Positions 25,610 through 33,213 of a DNA stretch of 64,000 bases are shown one piece after another. Position 1 is the first letter of the stretch. Each line of letters opens with the position of its first letter. The position numbers were made by a program, and so were the translations under genes. Origin of the DNA: Sphingomonas aquatilis. GTDB lineage: Bacteria; Pseudomonadota; Alphaproteobacteria; Sphingomonadales; Sphingomonadaceae. The stretch lies in assembly GCF_014196115.1 (NCBI RefSeq), contig NZ_JACIDB010000001.1, forward strand, positions 558,001 to 622,000. The letters are read 5' to 3'. The notes under the pieces were generated by a model. The model worked only from the letters and a program-made list of their open reading frames with translations. It was not told the DNA's origin and did not search any database.

Positions 25610-26074
25610 ATGTTTACCGAAGAGATGGTCCATACGGCCTTGCAGACGTGGTGCGACAATGTCGTGGCGGTCGGCAAGGCGCATGCCGAAGGTGGCGATC
25701 CGCGCGCGGTGGCGGAACGGGTGCTGAGCGACAATTACGACTATGACCATGGCAAGGTGCTGTTCAAGCCGACGCTGACCTTCGGCACCCAGACCTACCG
25801 CCCGACAAAGGAGGGCGCGCTGGCCTATTTCACGGGCGGGAGCGAGGCCTTTCCCGACGACAAGGGGTTCAAGCTGAAGCCCTGGGTCAAGGTGTGGTAC
25901 AGCAAGGAAGATTTCATCCTGCACGGCGATCTGGCGATCGTGCAGTGCAACGTGCATTTCATCGGCCAGGACGACAGCCACATCTTCGTGAATAAGAGCT
26001 TCGTGTTCAAGGCGTGCGAGGATGGCAAGGTGCGCATCGTCCTGCACCAATCGTCGCTGCCCTATCAGCCCTGA
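25610..26074 (+). CDS. NTF2-like (SnoaL-type) protein
   Basis: This 154-residue cytoplasmic protein has an N-terminal helix (MVHTALQTWCDNVVAVGKAH) and strands FKPTLTFG, KLKPWVKVWYSKEDFILHGD, AIVQCNVHFIG and KVRIVLHQSSLPY. That is the cone-shaped NTF2/CaMKII-association fold, whose family members range from enzymes to ligand binders. GGGAG lies 8 bases before ATG 25610. It follows the zinc-locus GTPase by 66 bases and could be part of the same transcript; its own role is unknown. Confidence 0.75.
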   Translation: MFTEEMVHTALQTWCDNVVAVGKAHAEGGDPRAVAERVLSDNYDYDHGKVLFKPTLTFGTQTYRPTKEGALAYFTGGSEAFPDDKGFKLKPWVKVWYSKEDFILHGDLAIVQCNVHFIGQDDSHIFVNKSFVFKACEDGKVRIVLHQSSLPYQP

Positions 26075-26128
26075 TCGTTCGGAACGGCAGCGTTGCCCGC
26101 AGCGCTGCCGTGCCTTCGATGACGCACG

Positions 26129-27607
26129 TCAGGCGATGCGATGCGTCGCGGGCCGTCGAAGCAGCAGCGCGGCGCCGAGCAGCAGGGCGGCCTCCACTCC
26201 CAGACCCGACAGGTCGACGGGACGCATGAGCAGGTAGAAGAGGGCGACCCCGAGGAGAGTGCCGCCCACGGCCTGACGCGCACGGATCGACCCGGCCGCC
26301 GCCCCGAATTGTCGGGACAGCCCCGCGGCGAGCAGCAGGGTGAGCGTCAGGGCAAGCCATAGCCAGATGAGGGTGTCGCCGAAGGTCGGCAGCGCGAGGG
26401 ACGCGGCGGCGGTGAGCGCCAGCGCGACGGGCTGGCCCCAAGCGACCGCCGTCCACAGCCGCTCCCACAGCGGCACGGCGCGACCGCGGTCGCGGCGGCG
26501 CGCGAGCCAGATCGTCACGCCGCTCGACGTGACGAGGCAGAGGGCCAGACCCAACAGACCGTAGAGCAGCCGCACCGGCAAGCCGCCGAACCAGCCGAAG
26601 TGGAGCTGGCCGATCCCGCCCAGCAGCGTCACGCCGGCGGGCAGATCGGCGGGATGGCGGTCCGTCACCATCCGGCCGCGCGCGTCGAACATCGTCGTGT
26701 CCTGTGGCACGAGCAGGCGGTCGCGGCGCGAGGTGATGGCGATGCGCGCATCGGCGCGGCCCGCGCGTTCGATCATCAGTTGCTGCGGGGCGGCGCCGTC
26801 GCTGCGGCGGCGGGCGTCCAGCAACAAGGGCGCGAGGGCGGGCAGCGGCTGGGCGGCGGCGTTTGCGGCGGGCGGTGGCTCGACGAAGAAGCCGTACACG
26901 CGCGCGGTGTCGCCGCCGTAGAGCAGCATCGCAAGCACGCCGACGATCAGCGTGGTCAGCCCCAGGATCGCCCCCGTCAGCGCGATGGTGACGTGGAACG
27001 GCAGCGCCCAGGTGCCGAGGCGGTTGTGCAGATCCGCCTCCTGTAAGCGCCGTGCGCCGCCGCGCCGCAGGCTGAAGGCGTCCTTGAAGACGCGCGGATG
27101 CGCGAGGATGCCCGAGATCAGGACGGACAGCAGCGCGACGCCGGTCAGCCCGACGAGCATCGCGCCCCATGTCCGCGGCAGGTGGAGCGCGATGTGGAGA
27201 TCGATCAGAAATTCGCTGAACGGCGTGTGCTGTTCGGTCAGCGTGCCGTCGCGGGCGATCGCCCAGTCGTGGTGCTCGGCTGGCGTATAGGCGAGGATGC
27301 GGGCGCCGTCCTGGGCGGGGGAGGGCAGCGTCAGATAGAGCGTCGCCTGTGCCGGGCCGCCGGCCTGCGCGGCCCTGACCGCGCGATCGAGCGCGCCGGG
27401 GGCGAACTGGTTCGCCACGGGTGCGCCGGGCGCTTCCCACCGTGCGATGTCCCCGGCGAAGACGGCGAGCGTGCCGGTGAGGCAGACGAGATAGATGAGG
27501 GCGGCGAAGGCGAGGCCGAGGATGCCATGCCCGTTGAGCACGGCGCGCACCGTGCCCGGCGCCAGCGGCCAGCCGCGCGGCGCGTCCGTCTTGGCGGCCT
27601 TGGTCAT
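26129..27607 (-). CDS. PepSY-associated transmembrane protein (siderophore/iron reductase type)
   Basis: This 492-residue inner-membrane protein shows the PepSY-TM layout: first helix GILGLAFAALIYLVCLTGTLAVF, a periplasmic PepSY part, H-x-x-LH pairs for heme (FLIDLHIALHLP; DLHNRLGTWALPFH) and further helices to the C terminus. Members reduce ferric siderophores or otherwise pass electrons in iron uptake. The start is ATG 27607; the frame runs on upstream to 27862 only inside the neighbouring gene. It overlaps the upstream gene by 4 bases and is part of an operon with a Fur-like box at 28303. Confidence 0.85.
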   Translation of the reverse strand: MTKAAKTDAPRGWPLAPGTVRAVLNGHGILGLAFAALIYLVCLTGTLAVFAGDIARWEAPGAPVANQFAPGALDRAVRAAQAGGPAQATLYLTLPSPAQDGARILAYTPAEHHDWAIARDGTLTEQHTPFSEFLIDLHIALHLPRTWGAMLVGLTGVALLSVLISGILAHPRVFKDAFSLRRGGARRLQEADLHNRLGTWALPFHVTIALTGAILGLTTLIVGVLAMLLYGGDTARVYGFFVEPPPAANAAAQPLPALAPLLLDARRRSDGAAPQQLMIERAGRADARIAITSRRDRLLVPQDTTMFDARGRMVTDRHPADLPAGVTLLGGIGQLHFGWFGGLPVRLLYGLLGLALCLVTSSGVTIWLARRRDRGRAVPLWERLWTAVAWGQPVALALTAAASLALPTFGDTLIWLWLALTLTLLLAAGLSRQFGAAAGSIRARQAVGGTLLGVALFYLLMRPVDLSGLGVEAALLLGAALLLRRPATHRIA

Positions 27608-28164
27608 ACCGGTCCCTGCAAGGCAGCGAGCGCGAAGCCGGTCAGCGTCGTGGTGACGATCATGGCGAGCGACCGCATCAGACGGGGGTCGGCGAGCGTC
27701 CAGATCATCGCCAGCGCCCAGACGATGGGGATGGTGAGCCCGCCGATGAGGACACGGGTGGGCGGCGCGCCGGGCACCCAGGCGGCGGCGCAATAGGCGA
27801 TGGCCACGGCGGCGGCCAGCCCGAGCGGCCCGGCCAGGATCGTCTTCAGCACGCCGCGCCACGCCCTGGACGGTTCGTCGGGCTCGGTCGGCGGGGTGGT
27901 GGCGCGGGCAGCGCGTGTGGCCTTTACGGTCCGGCCCCGGATGAGGACGATCAGCGCACCGATGCCGACCGCGACGACGGCGAGCGCGCCGCCCCGGATC
28001 CAGCCGATCCAGGCGGCGTCGGCCAGGATCGTGCCGCCGATCACCGCCCAGCCCGCCGCGATGAGGTCGGGGCGCTCGCGCTGGCGCTCGGCCCAGGCGC
28101 GGCGCAGCAGCGTCGCACCGGCGATGCCGCCTGCGATGGCGAGGAGTGCGGGCAGCGCGATCAT
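27604..28164 (-). CDS. Membrane protein of the PepSY iron operon, unknown function
   Basis: This 186-residue protein has about five hydrophobic segments and a charged cytoplasmic loop (RGRTVKATRAARATTPP). It overlaps the PepSY gene downstream and the 34-codon frame upstream, each by 4 bases. Small membrane partners of this kind (DUF3325/DUF3649-like) accompany PepSY proteins in iron loci, but I cannot assign the domain with certainty. Confidence 0.7.
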   Translation of the reverse strand: MIALPALLAIAGGIAGATLLRRAWAERQRERPDLIAAGWAVIGGTILADAAWIGWIRGGALAVVAVGIGALIVLIRGRTVKATRAARATTPPTEPDEPSRAWRGVLKTILAGPLGLAAAVAIAYCAAAWVPGAPPTRVLIGGLTIPIVWALAMIWTLADPRLMRSLAMIVTTTLTGFALAALQGPV

Positions 28165-28265
28165 GCCGGCTGTCCCATCGGGGCTCGGCCGGACGGCCCG
28201 TCAGCCGGACGCGGCGTCAGGCCGTGCGGGACGGTGCGGGCAGGCGCATATACGGTCGGTGTCAT
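28161..28265 (-). CDS. 34-residue small protein at the head of the PepSY iron operon
   Basis: ATG 28265 has an excellent ribosome site (GGAAGGGGGA, 4-5 bases upstream) and the frame ends in a TGA overlapping the next gene's ATG. The product is proline-rich with no hydrophobic stretch (MTPTVYAPARTV at the N terminus). It could be a leader that sets translation of the membrane genes, or the stub of a lost longer gene. Confidence 0.5.
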   Translation of the reverse strand: MTPTVYAPARTVPHGLTPRPADGPSGRAPMGQPA

Positions 28266-28302
28266 CGGTCCCCCTTCCGGACGACGACCTAGTGCGAGCC
28301 GT

Positions 28303-28323
28303 AATGCGAATCAATATCAAATA
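28303..28323 (-). promoter_or_regulatory. Fur-box-like operator of the PepSY operon
   Basis: On the reverse strand 28323-28303 reads TATTTGATATTGATTCGCATT, close to Fur boxes with TGATATTGATTCGCATT, which are common before TonB-receptor and siderophore genes. It is 38 bases from the small gene's start. Confidence 0.6.
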
Positions 28324-28365
28324 GGCGGTTGTTGTGGAGGCTGGTCGAAACGCGCTCGGGGCCGG

Positions 28366-29025
28366 TCAGGTGCGTGCGGCGCCGCGTGCCAGAAAGTCGC
28401 GCACCGCGTGCCATGCCGTCTCGCGCACCGCCTCCGGCGTGTCGTCGGCGTCGATGATCGCATGCCGATCGGGCGCCGTGGCGGCCTGTGCCAGGAACGA
28501 GGCGCGGATGCGCTGGTGGAAGGGGAGGGCGAGGCTTTCGAAGCGGCCTTCGTCGATCGCCTCGTCCGACAGGCGCTTGCGGCTGCGGGTGAGGCCGATC
28601 GCCGGGTCGAGGTCGAGGACCACAGTCAGGTCGGGCCACAGGTCGTCGAGCATCGTCGCGTGGAGGCCGCGGATCAGCGCTTCGTCCATGCCGCGGCCCG
28701 CGCCCTGATAGGCGAGCGTCGAGCCGGCGTAGCGGTCCGAGACGACGATCCGGCCGGCGGCAACGCCGGGGCGGATGACGTGCGCGGCGTGCTGGACGCG
28801 CGCGGCGGTCATCAGCAGCAGTTCGGCGCGGGGTTCCCATGCCGCGTCGTCACCGGCGAGCAGCAGGCCGCGCAAGGCTTCGCCCTGCGGGGTGCCGCCG
28901 GGTTCGCGGGTGGCGACGACGTCATGCCCCGCGGCCTGCAACGCGGCGACGAGCGCGCGGACGACGCCGCTCTTGCCCGACCCATCGACGCCCTCGACCG
29001 CGATGAACGCGCCGCGCGGGGTCAT
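28366..29025 (-). CDS. tmk: Thymidylate kinase
   Basis: This 219-residue enzyme phosphorylates dTMP to dTDP. The P-loop is EGVDGSGKS, the DR-Y/lid stretch is [17 protein letters not shown], and [16 protein letters not shown] is the TREPGGT substrate loop. The frame is open to 29340, but the ATG at 29025 gives the normal size and overlaps the upstream gene by 4 bases. Confidence 0.95.
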   Translation of the reverse strand: MTPRGAFIAVEGVDGSGKSGVVRALVAALQAAGHDVVATREPGGTPQGEALRGLLLAGDDAAWEPRAELLLMTAARVQHAAHVIRPGVAAGRIVVSDRYAGSTLAYQGAGRGMDEALIRGLHATMLDDLWPDLTVVLDLDPAIGLTRSRKRLSDEAIDEGRFESLALPFHQRIRASFLAQAATAPDRHAIIDADDTPEAVRETAWHAVRDFLARGAART

Positions 29026-29429
29026 GATTCCCGGCGCCAGATCTGCGATTTGCAGATGAAGCCGCCGATCAGGCAGCCCTTCACGTTCAGCGTATCGGCG
29101 TCGATCATCGTGACGGTCGACCCGAAGGCGCGGCCCATGTCGGGGACGTAGATCTGCCCCGCCCAGCGGCCCTTGCCGTTGTTGCGATAGCCCCGCAGCA
29201 GCGCGGTGCCGATCAGCGGCGGATAGCCCTTGTTCGCGACGTCGGCCTTCGCCTTGTCCGACGCGCGGATGACCCAGCCGCACAGGTTCGGGCCGCACCG
29301 CCCGGTGCGCACCGCGACGGTGTTCTTGGGATTGTGCCAATTGCCGATGATCGGCGCATGCGGGTCCGCCGGCAGCGTGGCGGACTGGAGCGCGAGCGGC
29401 AGAGCGGCGAGGAACGAGAGGAGGGACAC
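29022..29429 (-). CDS. DUF2147 secreted protein
   Basis: This 135-residue protein has a short signal peptide (cleavage near LQSATLPA). It shows the DUF2147 pattern: [23 protein letters not shown], a [19 protein letters not shown] block and a C-terminal [16 protein letters not shown] with paired cysteines. It is periplasmic or surface-bound and of unknown role. It lies between chorismate mutase and tmk and overlaps tmk by 4 bases. Confidence 0.88.
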   Translation of the reverse strand: MSLLSFLAALPLALQSATLPADPHAPIIGNWHNPKNTVAVRTGRCGPNLCGWVIRASDKAKADVANKGYPPLIGTALLRGYRNNGKGRWAGQIYVPDMGRAFGSTVTMIDADTLNVKGCLIGGFICKSQIWRRES

Positions 29430-29452
29430 GTCGATCAGATGGTTGGCGAGGG

Positions 29453-29731
29453 TCAGCCGCGCAACTGTTCGTGGTGGCGTATCACCTCGTCGATGATGAA
29501 GCGCAGGAATTTCTCGCTGAATTCGGGATCGAGTTCGGCGTCTTCGGCGAGGCGGCGCAAGCGGGCGATCTGGCGTTCCTCGCGGCCCGGATCGGCGGCG
29601 GGCAGGCCGCTGGTCGCCTTGTGCCGGCCGACCGCCTGCGTCACCTTGAACCGCTCGGCGAGCAGATGGACGAGCGCGGCATCGATATTGTCGATGCTCT
29701 TGCGATAGCCTTGCAGCACGTCGTCGCTCAC
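29453..29731 (-). CDS. Chorismate mutase (AroQ class, stand-alone)
   Basis: This 92-residue all-helical enzyme converts chorismate to prephenate for Phe/Tyr synthesis. The family core is visible: [39 protein letters not shown], then [17 protein letters not shown], supplying the conserved R, K and E/Q of the AroQ active site. I start it at GTG 29731, with AAGGGGGC 5 bases upstream; the frame is open to 30997, but that is antisense to the prenyl synthase. Confidence 0.92.
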   Translation of the reverse strand: MSDDVLQGYRKSIDNIDAALVHLLAERFKVTQAVGRHKATSGLPAADPGREERQIARLRRLAEDAELDPEFSEKFLRFIIDEVIRHHEQLRG

Positions 29732-29833
29732 CGGTCGCCCCCTTCGATGGTCAAGTCCGACCCCCATGAGCGTTGTTGCGGGCGCGAGCAAGACTTGCGT
29801 TCGGGGGCGCCAGCGGCCACAGCGCGTGGCGAG

Positions 29834-30844
29834 ATGACCGCCACCATCCACCGCCTCGATCGTCCCGAACCGTCGCTGGAGCCGATGCTCCAACTGGTCG
29901 CGGCCGACATGAACGCCGTCAACGCGGTGATCCTGGATCGCATGCAGTCGCAGATCCCGCTGATCCCCGAGCTCGCCGGGCATCTGATCGCGGGCGGCGG
30001 CAAAAGGATGCGGCCGATGCTGACGCTCGCGAGCGCGCGGCTGATCGGCTATACCGGCACACGCCACCACCGGCTGGCGGCATCGGTGGAGTTCATCCAC
30101 ACCGCGACGCTGCTGCACGACGATGTGGTCGACGGGTCGGACATGCGGCGCGGCAAGCGCGCGGCGAATTTGATCTGGGGCAACCCGGCGAGCGTGCTGG
30201 TCGGCGACTTTCTGTTCAGCCGCAGCTTCGAACTGATGGTCGAGGACGGCAGCCTGAAGGTGCTGAAGATCCTGTCCAACGCCAGCGCCGTCATCGCGGA
30301 GGGCGAGGTCAACCAGCTGACCGCGGCGCGGCGGATCGACCTGGGCGAGGACCGTTACCTCGACATCATCAACGCCAAGACCGCGGCGCTGTTCGCCGCC
30401 GCCTGCCGGATCGCGGCGGTGGTGGCGGAGCGGAGCGAGGCGGACGAGCTGGCGCTGGATGCGTACGGCCGATACCTGGGCATCGCGTTCCAGCTGGTCG
30501 ACGATGCGATCGACTACGTGTCGGACGCGGGCACGATGGGCAAGGACGCGGGCGACGACTTCCGCGAGGGCAAGATGACGCTGCCCGTCATCCTGGCCTA
30601 TGCGCGCGGCGACGAGACCGACCGCAAGTTCTGGAAGGACGCGGTCGAGGGACGGCGCGCGTCGGACGAGGATTTCGCGCATGCGATCGACTTGGTGCGC
30701 AAGACGCGCGCGGTCGACGACACGCTGGCGCGGGCGCGGCATTACGGCCAGCGCGCGATCGATGCGATCGGGCATTTCCCGAACGGGAAGGCGAAGGACG
30801 CGATGATCGAGGCGGTCGAATTCGCGGTGGCCCGCGCGTACTGA
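29834..30844 (+). CDS. Polyprenyl diphosphate synthase (octa-/decaprenyl type, ubiquinone side chain)
   Basis: This 336-residue trans-prenyltransferase has both aspartate-rich motifs, LLHDDVVDGSDMRRG (first, DDxxD) and FQLVDDAIDY (second), plus GGGKRMRPML for IPP binding. Size and sequence fit IspB/DPS-type enzymes that make C40-C50 chains for ubiquinone; sphingomonads use Q10, so decaprenyl is likely. Start ATG 29834; the frame also opens upstream to 29471, but that part is antisense to chorismate mutase. It is divergent from that gene. Confidence 0.93.
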   Translation: MTATIHRLDRPEPSLEPMLQLVAADMNAVNAVILDRMQSQIPLIPELAGHLIAGGGKRMRPMLTLASARLIGYTGTRHHRLAASVEFIHTATLLHDDVVDGSDMRRGKRAANLIWGNPASVLVGDFLFSRSFELMVEDGSLKVLKILSNASAVIAEGEVNQLTAARRIDLGEDRYLDIINAKTAALFAAACRIAAVVAERSEADELALDAYGRYLGIAFQLVDDAIDYVSDAGTMGKDAGDDFREGKMTLPVILAYARGDETDRKFWKDAVEGRRASDEDFAHAIDLVRKTRAVDDTLARARHYGQRAIDAIGHFPNGKAKDAMIEAVEFAVARAY

Positions 30845-31249
30845 CGGGCGCAGGCGCGGCCACGCCCGCGCCGATGCGAAGCAGAGCGAGCAGCGCCCGG
30901 CACGGCCGGCGGGGCGGCGCCAGCCGAACCCGTCCGACGTCAGGCCGGCGGCTTTGCCGTCGGCAGATCGGATGCGCAACATGGACAAGATGAACACCTT
31001 GGCCGAAACGATGTTGGGCTATCGTTTCGGAATGGGCGGTGATTCAGGCTGAGACAGAATGCTGTCAGGGCGGGATTGCCTTGTTTTGTCAGTGGCTTGC
31101 GAGGGGTGTCGTCCAACACCGTGCCTCTCACGTCCTTCCCGCGCAGGCGGGAATCCGTAACCGCTACCGCTCCGATGGAGTCGACAGGCTAGCCAGTCTG
31201 GATCCCCGCCTTCGCGGGGATGACGGACGTGGGTGGGGCTGAGCGGGGC
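30845..31249. other. Intergenic region with a palindromic repeat
   Basis: No gene was found in these ~400 bases. It contains the inverted repeat listed at 31131-31226; the remainder (30845-31130) is GC-rich with no supported frame. Confidence 0.5.
31131..31226. repeat. Paired inverted repeat, family 1 (CCCGCGAAGGCGGGAATCC type)
   Basis: A left arm near CCTTCCCGCGCAGGCGGGAATC is matched ~65 bases later by GATCCCCGCCTTCGCGGGGATG, each arm itself a hairpin. The same unit occurs at 35993-36088. These are sphingomonad REP-like intergenic repeats. Confidence 0.85.
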
Positions 31250-32182
31250 TCAACAGCTCGCGCAATCACCGCCCGTTTCGATCTGCAGCGTCGTATGGCC
31301 GATGCCGAAGCGGTCGTGGAGCATCGCGCGCGCGTCCACGAGGAAGGCGTCGCCCGGATAGCGCCCGGACATGACGAGGTGCGCGGTGAGCACGGGTTCT
31401 GTGGTCGACATCGGCCAGATGTGGAGGTCGTGGACGCGCGAGACGCCGGGCAGCGCGGCGAGCGCGGCGGTGACCGCATCATAGTCGATGTGGCGGGGCA
31501 CGGCGGAAAGGCTCATTTCGACCGTCTCGCGCAGCAGGCCCCAGGTCTGCCAGAAGATCAGCGCGGCGATAACGAGGCTGACGATCGGATCGATCCAGCC
31601 GAGGCCGGTCGCCCAGATCGCGAGGCCGGCGAGGACGACGCCCGCCGAGACGACCGCGTCGCTGAGCATGTGGAGATAGGCGCCGCGGACATTGATGTCG
31701 TGCTTGCGCCCGCGCGCGAACAGCCAGGCGGTGAAGGCGTTGACGGCGATGCCGATGCCCGCGACGGTCGATACGGTGAGGCCGGCGAGCACCGGCGGGT
31801 CGCCGATCCGCTGCACCGCCTCCAGCACGATCGCGCCCAGTGCGACGAGCAGCAGCAACGCATTGGCGAGCGCGGCGAGGATCGTCGAGCCTTTGAGGCC
31901 ATAAGTGAAGCGCTTGGAGGGCGCACTGCGGGCGAGCGCGGCGCCGCCCCAGGCGACGGCGAGGCCGAGCACGTCGGACAGGTTGTGGCCCGCGTCGGCG
32001 AGCAACGCGACCGATCCCGTCCACAGGCCGGCGCCGCCTTCGGCCAGGACGTAGGCGATGTTGAGCGCGATGCCGATCGCGAAGGCGCGGTCGAACGACG
32101 CGGGGGCGTGGGAATGGCCGTGGCCGCCGTGGCTGTGTTTGCTGTGGTCGTGCGCGTGGCCGTGGTGGTGATGGGCGCCCAA
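31250..32182 (-). CDS. Cation diffusion facilitator (CzcD/ZitB-type metal exporter)
   Basis: This 310-residue inner-membrane antiporter exports Zn2+/Co2+/Cd2+. The His-rich N terminus (GAHHHHGHAHDHSKHSHGG) is followed by six helices; the metal site residues are in LLADAGHNLSDVLGL (helix 2) and AYLHMLSDAVVSAG (helix 5), and the C-terminal cytoplasmic domain has VHDLHIWPM. It stands alone, flanked by repeats. Confidence 0.93.
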   Translation of the reverse strand: MGAHHHHGHAHDHSKHSHGGHGHSHAPASFDRAFAIGIALNIAYVLAEGGAGLWTGSVALLADAGHNLSDVLGLAVAWGGAALARSAPSKRFTYGLKGSTILAALANALLLLVALGAIVLEAVQRIGDPPVLAGLTVSTVAGIGIAVNAFTAWLFARGRKHDINVRGAYLHMLSDAVVSAGVVLAGLAIWATGLGWIDPIVSLVIAALIFWQTWGLLRETVEMSLSAVPRHIDYDAVTAALAALPGVSRVHDLHIWPMSTTEPVLTAHLVMSGRYPGDAFLVDARAMLHDRFGIGHTTLQIETGGDCASC

Positions 32183-32798
32183 TGATCTCGTCCGGGTGAT
32201 TGTGGGGTGGTCGTATCACTGCGGCGGTGCGTGATACTAGCGCATCGATGGTGACGTGCTCGTCGCGTGGGGTGGAGCGCGGGGTTTCGGTATTCGGGTC
32301 GCCTCGCAGAAGAAGCGGGACGCCCGGTTGAGCCCAGGGTGACGGGGTGTGTGGCAGTCGGGGTAGCTCCTCCGCTCCGTCACCCCGGACTTGGTCCGGG
32401 GTCTACCGGGCCGCGGGGGGAAGCTGGAGCCTCTGGCCGTCCCCCTCGCCGCGGAGTGGACCCCGGAACGAGTCCGGGGTGACGGGGGTGTTTGGGGCGT
32501 GGCTCGCGCTCCCAATCGTTTGGGGGATTTGGGTGGTGGGCCTTTCCCTCGTCACCCCGGCCGAAGAGCCGGGGTCCCGCTTTTTTTTCCAGCGACCGCG
32601 GAAGAAGCGGGACCCCGGGTCGAGCCCGGGGTGACGGGGTGTGGCTTCGGCAGGGTGCCTCCTCCACTCCGTCATCCCGGACTTGGTCCGGGTCCACCGG
32701 GCCGCGAGGGGAAGCTGGAGCCTCTAGCCGTCCCCCTCGCCGCGGAGTGGACCCCGGGTCGAGCCCGGGGTGACGAGGGGGGGGGGGTGGCGCCCCCC
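32183..32798. other. Repeat-filled intergenic region
   Basis: These ~615 bases have no supported gene. It is almost entirely family 2 inverted repeats in tandem (32306-32775), ending in a G-run at ~32776-32788. Open frames here are repeat shadows. Confidence 0.7.
32306..32775. repeat. Tandem cluster of family 2 inverted repeats (CGTCACCCCGGACTTGGTCCGGGG type)
   Basis: One right-hand half unit (32306-32344) is followed by three full units at 32378-32484, 32550-32636 and 32670-32775. Each has a CGTCACCCCGG arm and a CCGGGGTGACG arm, with variable middles such as CGCGGAGTGGACCCCGG or GAAGAAGCGGGACCCCGG. Single copies are at 39663, 51703 and 57759. Confidence 0.88.
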
Positions 32799-33116
32799 TC
32801 AGGATTTGCCGAAGAGGCCGCCGAGCATGCCGCCCAGATTGCCGAGCGCGCCGTTGCCTTCGCCGCCGAGCAGGCCGCCGATGTTGGCGAGGGCGCCTTC
32901 GCCGCCGAGGTGGGCGAGGATCTGGTGCAGGACATCGGGGGACAGGCCGGTCGAATCGGCGGCGCCGGCCACCGTATCGCCGGGTTCGGCGTGCGCGGCA
33001 CTTAACGCGGCGATCGCCTGGGCGACCTGTTCGGGGGAGAGGCCGATCTTTTCGGCGAGGTTGGTGAGAATCGGAGTGTCGCCCATCTGGCCAAGGATGC
33101 CGTCCAACAGACCCAT
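32799..33116 (-). CDS. Small Gly-rich protein, unknown function
   Basis: This 105-residue protein begins with MGLLDGILGQMGDTPILTNL, has amphipathic helices (LSPEQVAQAIAALSAAH; LSPDVLHQILAHLGGEG) and ends in Gly-Leu repeats (GALGNLGGMLGGLFGKS). It has the look of DUF937-type proteins, though I am not certain. Two ATGs adjoin (33119, 33116); AGGAG is 7 bases from the second. Confidence 0.7.
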   Translation of the reverse strand: MGLLDGILGQMGDTPILTNLAEKIGLSPEQVAQAIAALSAAHAEPGDTVAGAADSTGLSPDVLHQILAHLGGEGALANIGGLLGGEGNGALGNLGGMLGGLFGKS

Positions 33117-33213
33117 CATATGTCTCCTGCGCGCGTCGGTTCGCGCGGGCTGGGAGCATAGCAGGCGGTGACGGTCGCGTCGCGGGGCGATCCGTGGCAA
33201 GAAGCCGCGCATC

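Noticed and set aside
29453..30997. 514-residue reverse frame
   Set aside because: Only the last 93 codons are chorismate mutase; the rest is antisense to the prenyl synthase, with no homologous blocks.
32306..32775. Possible CRISPR array
   Set aside because: Units are palindromic, unequal in spacing and have no unique spacers; they match REP-like repeats found singly elsewhere.
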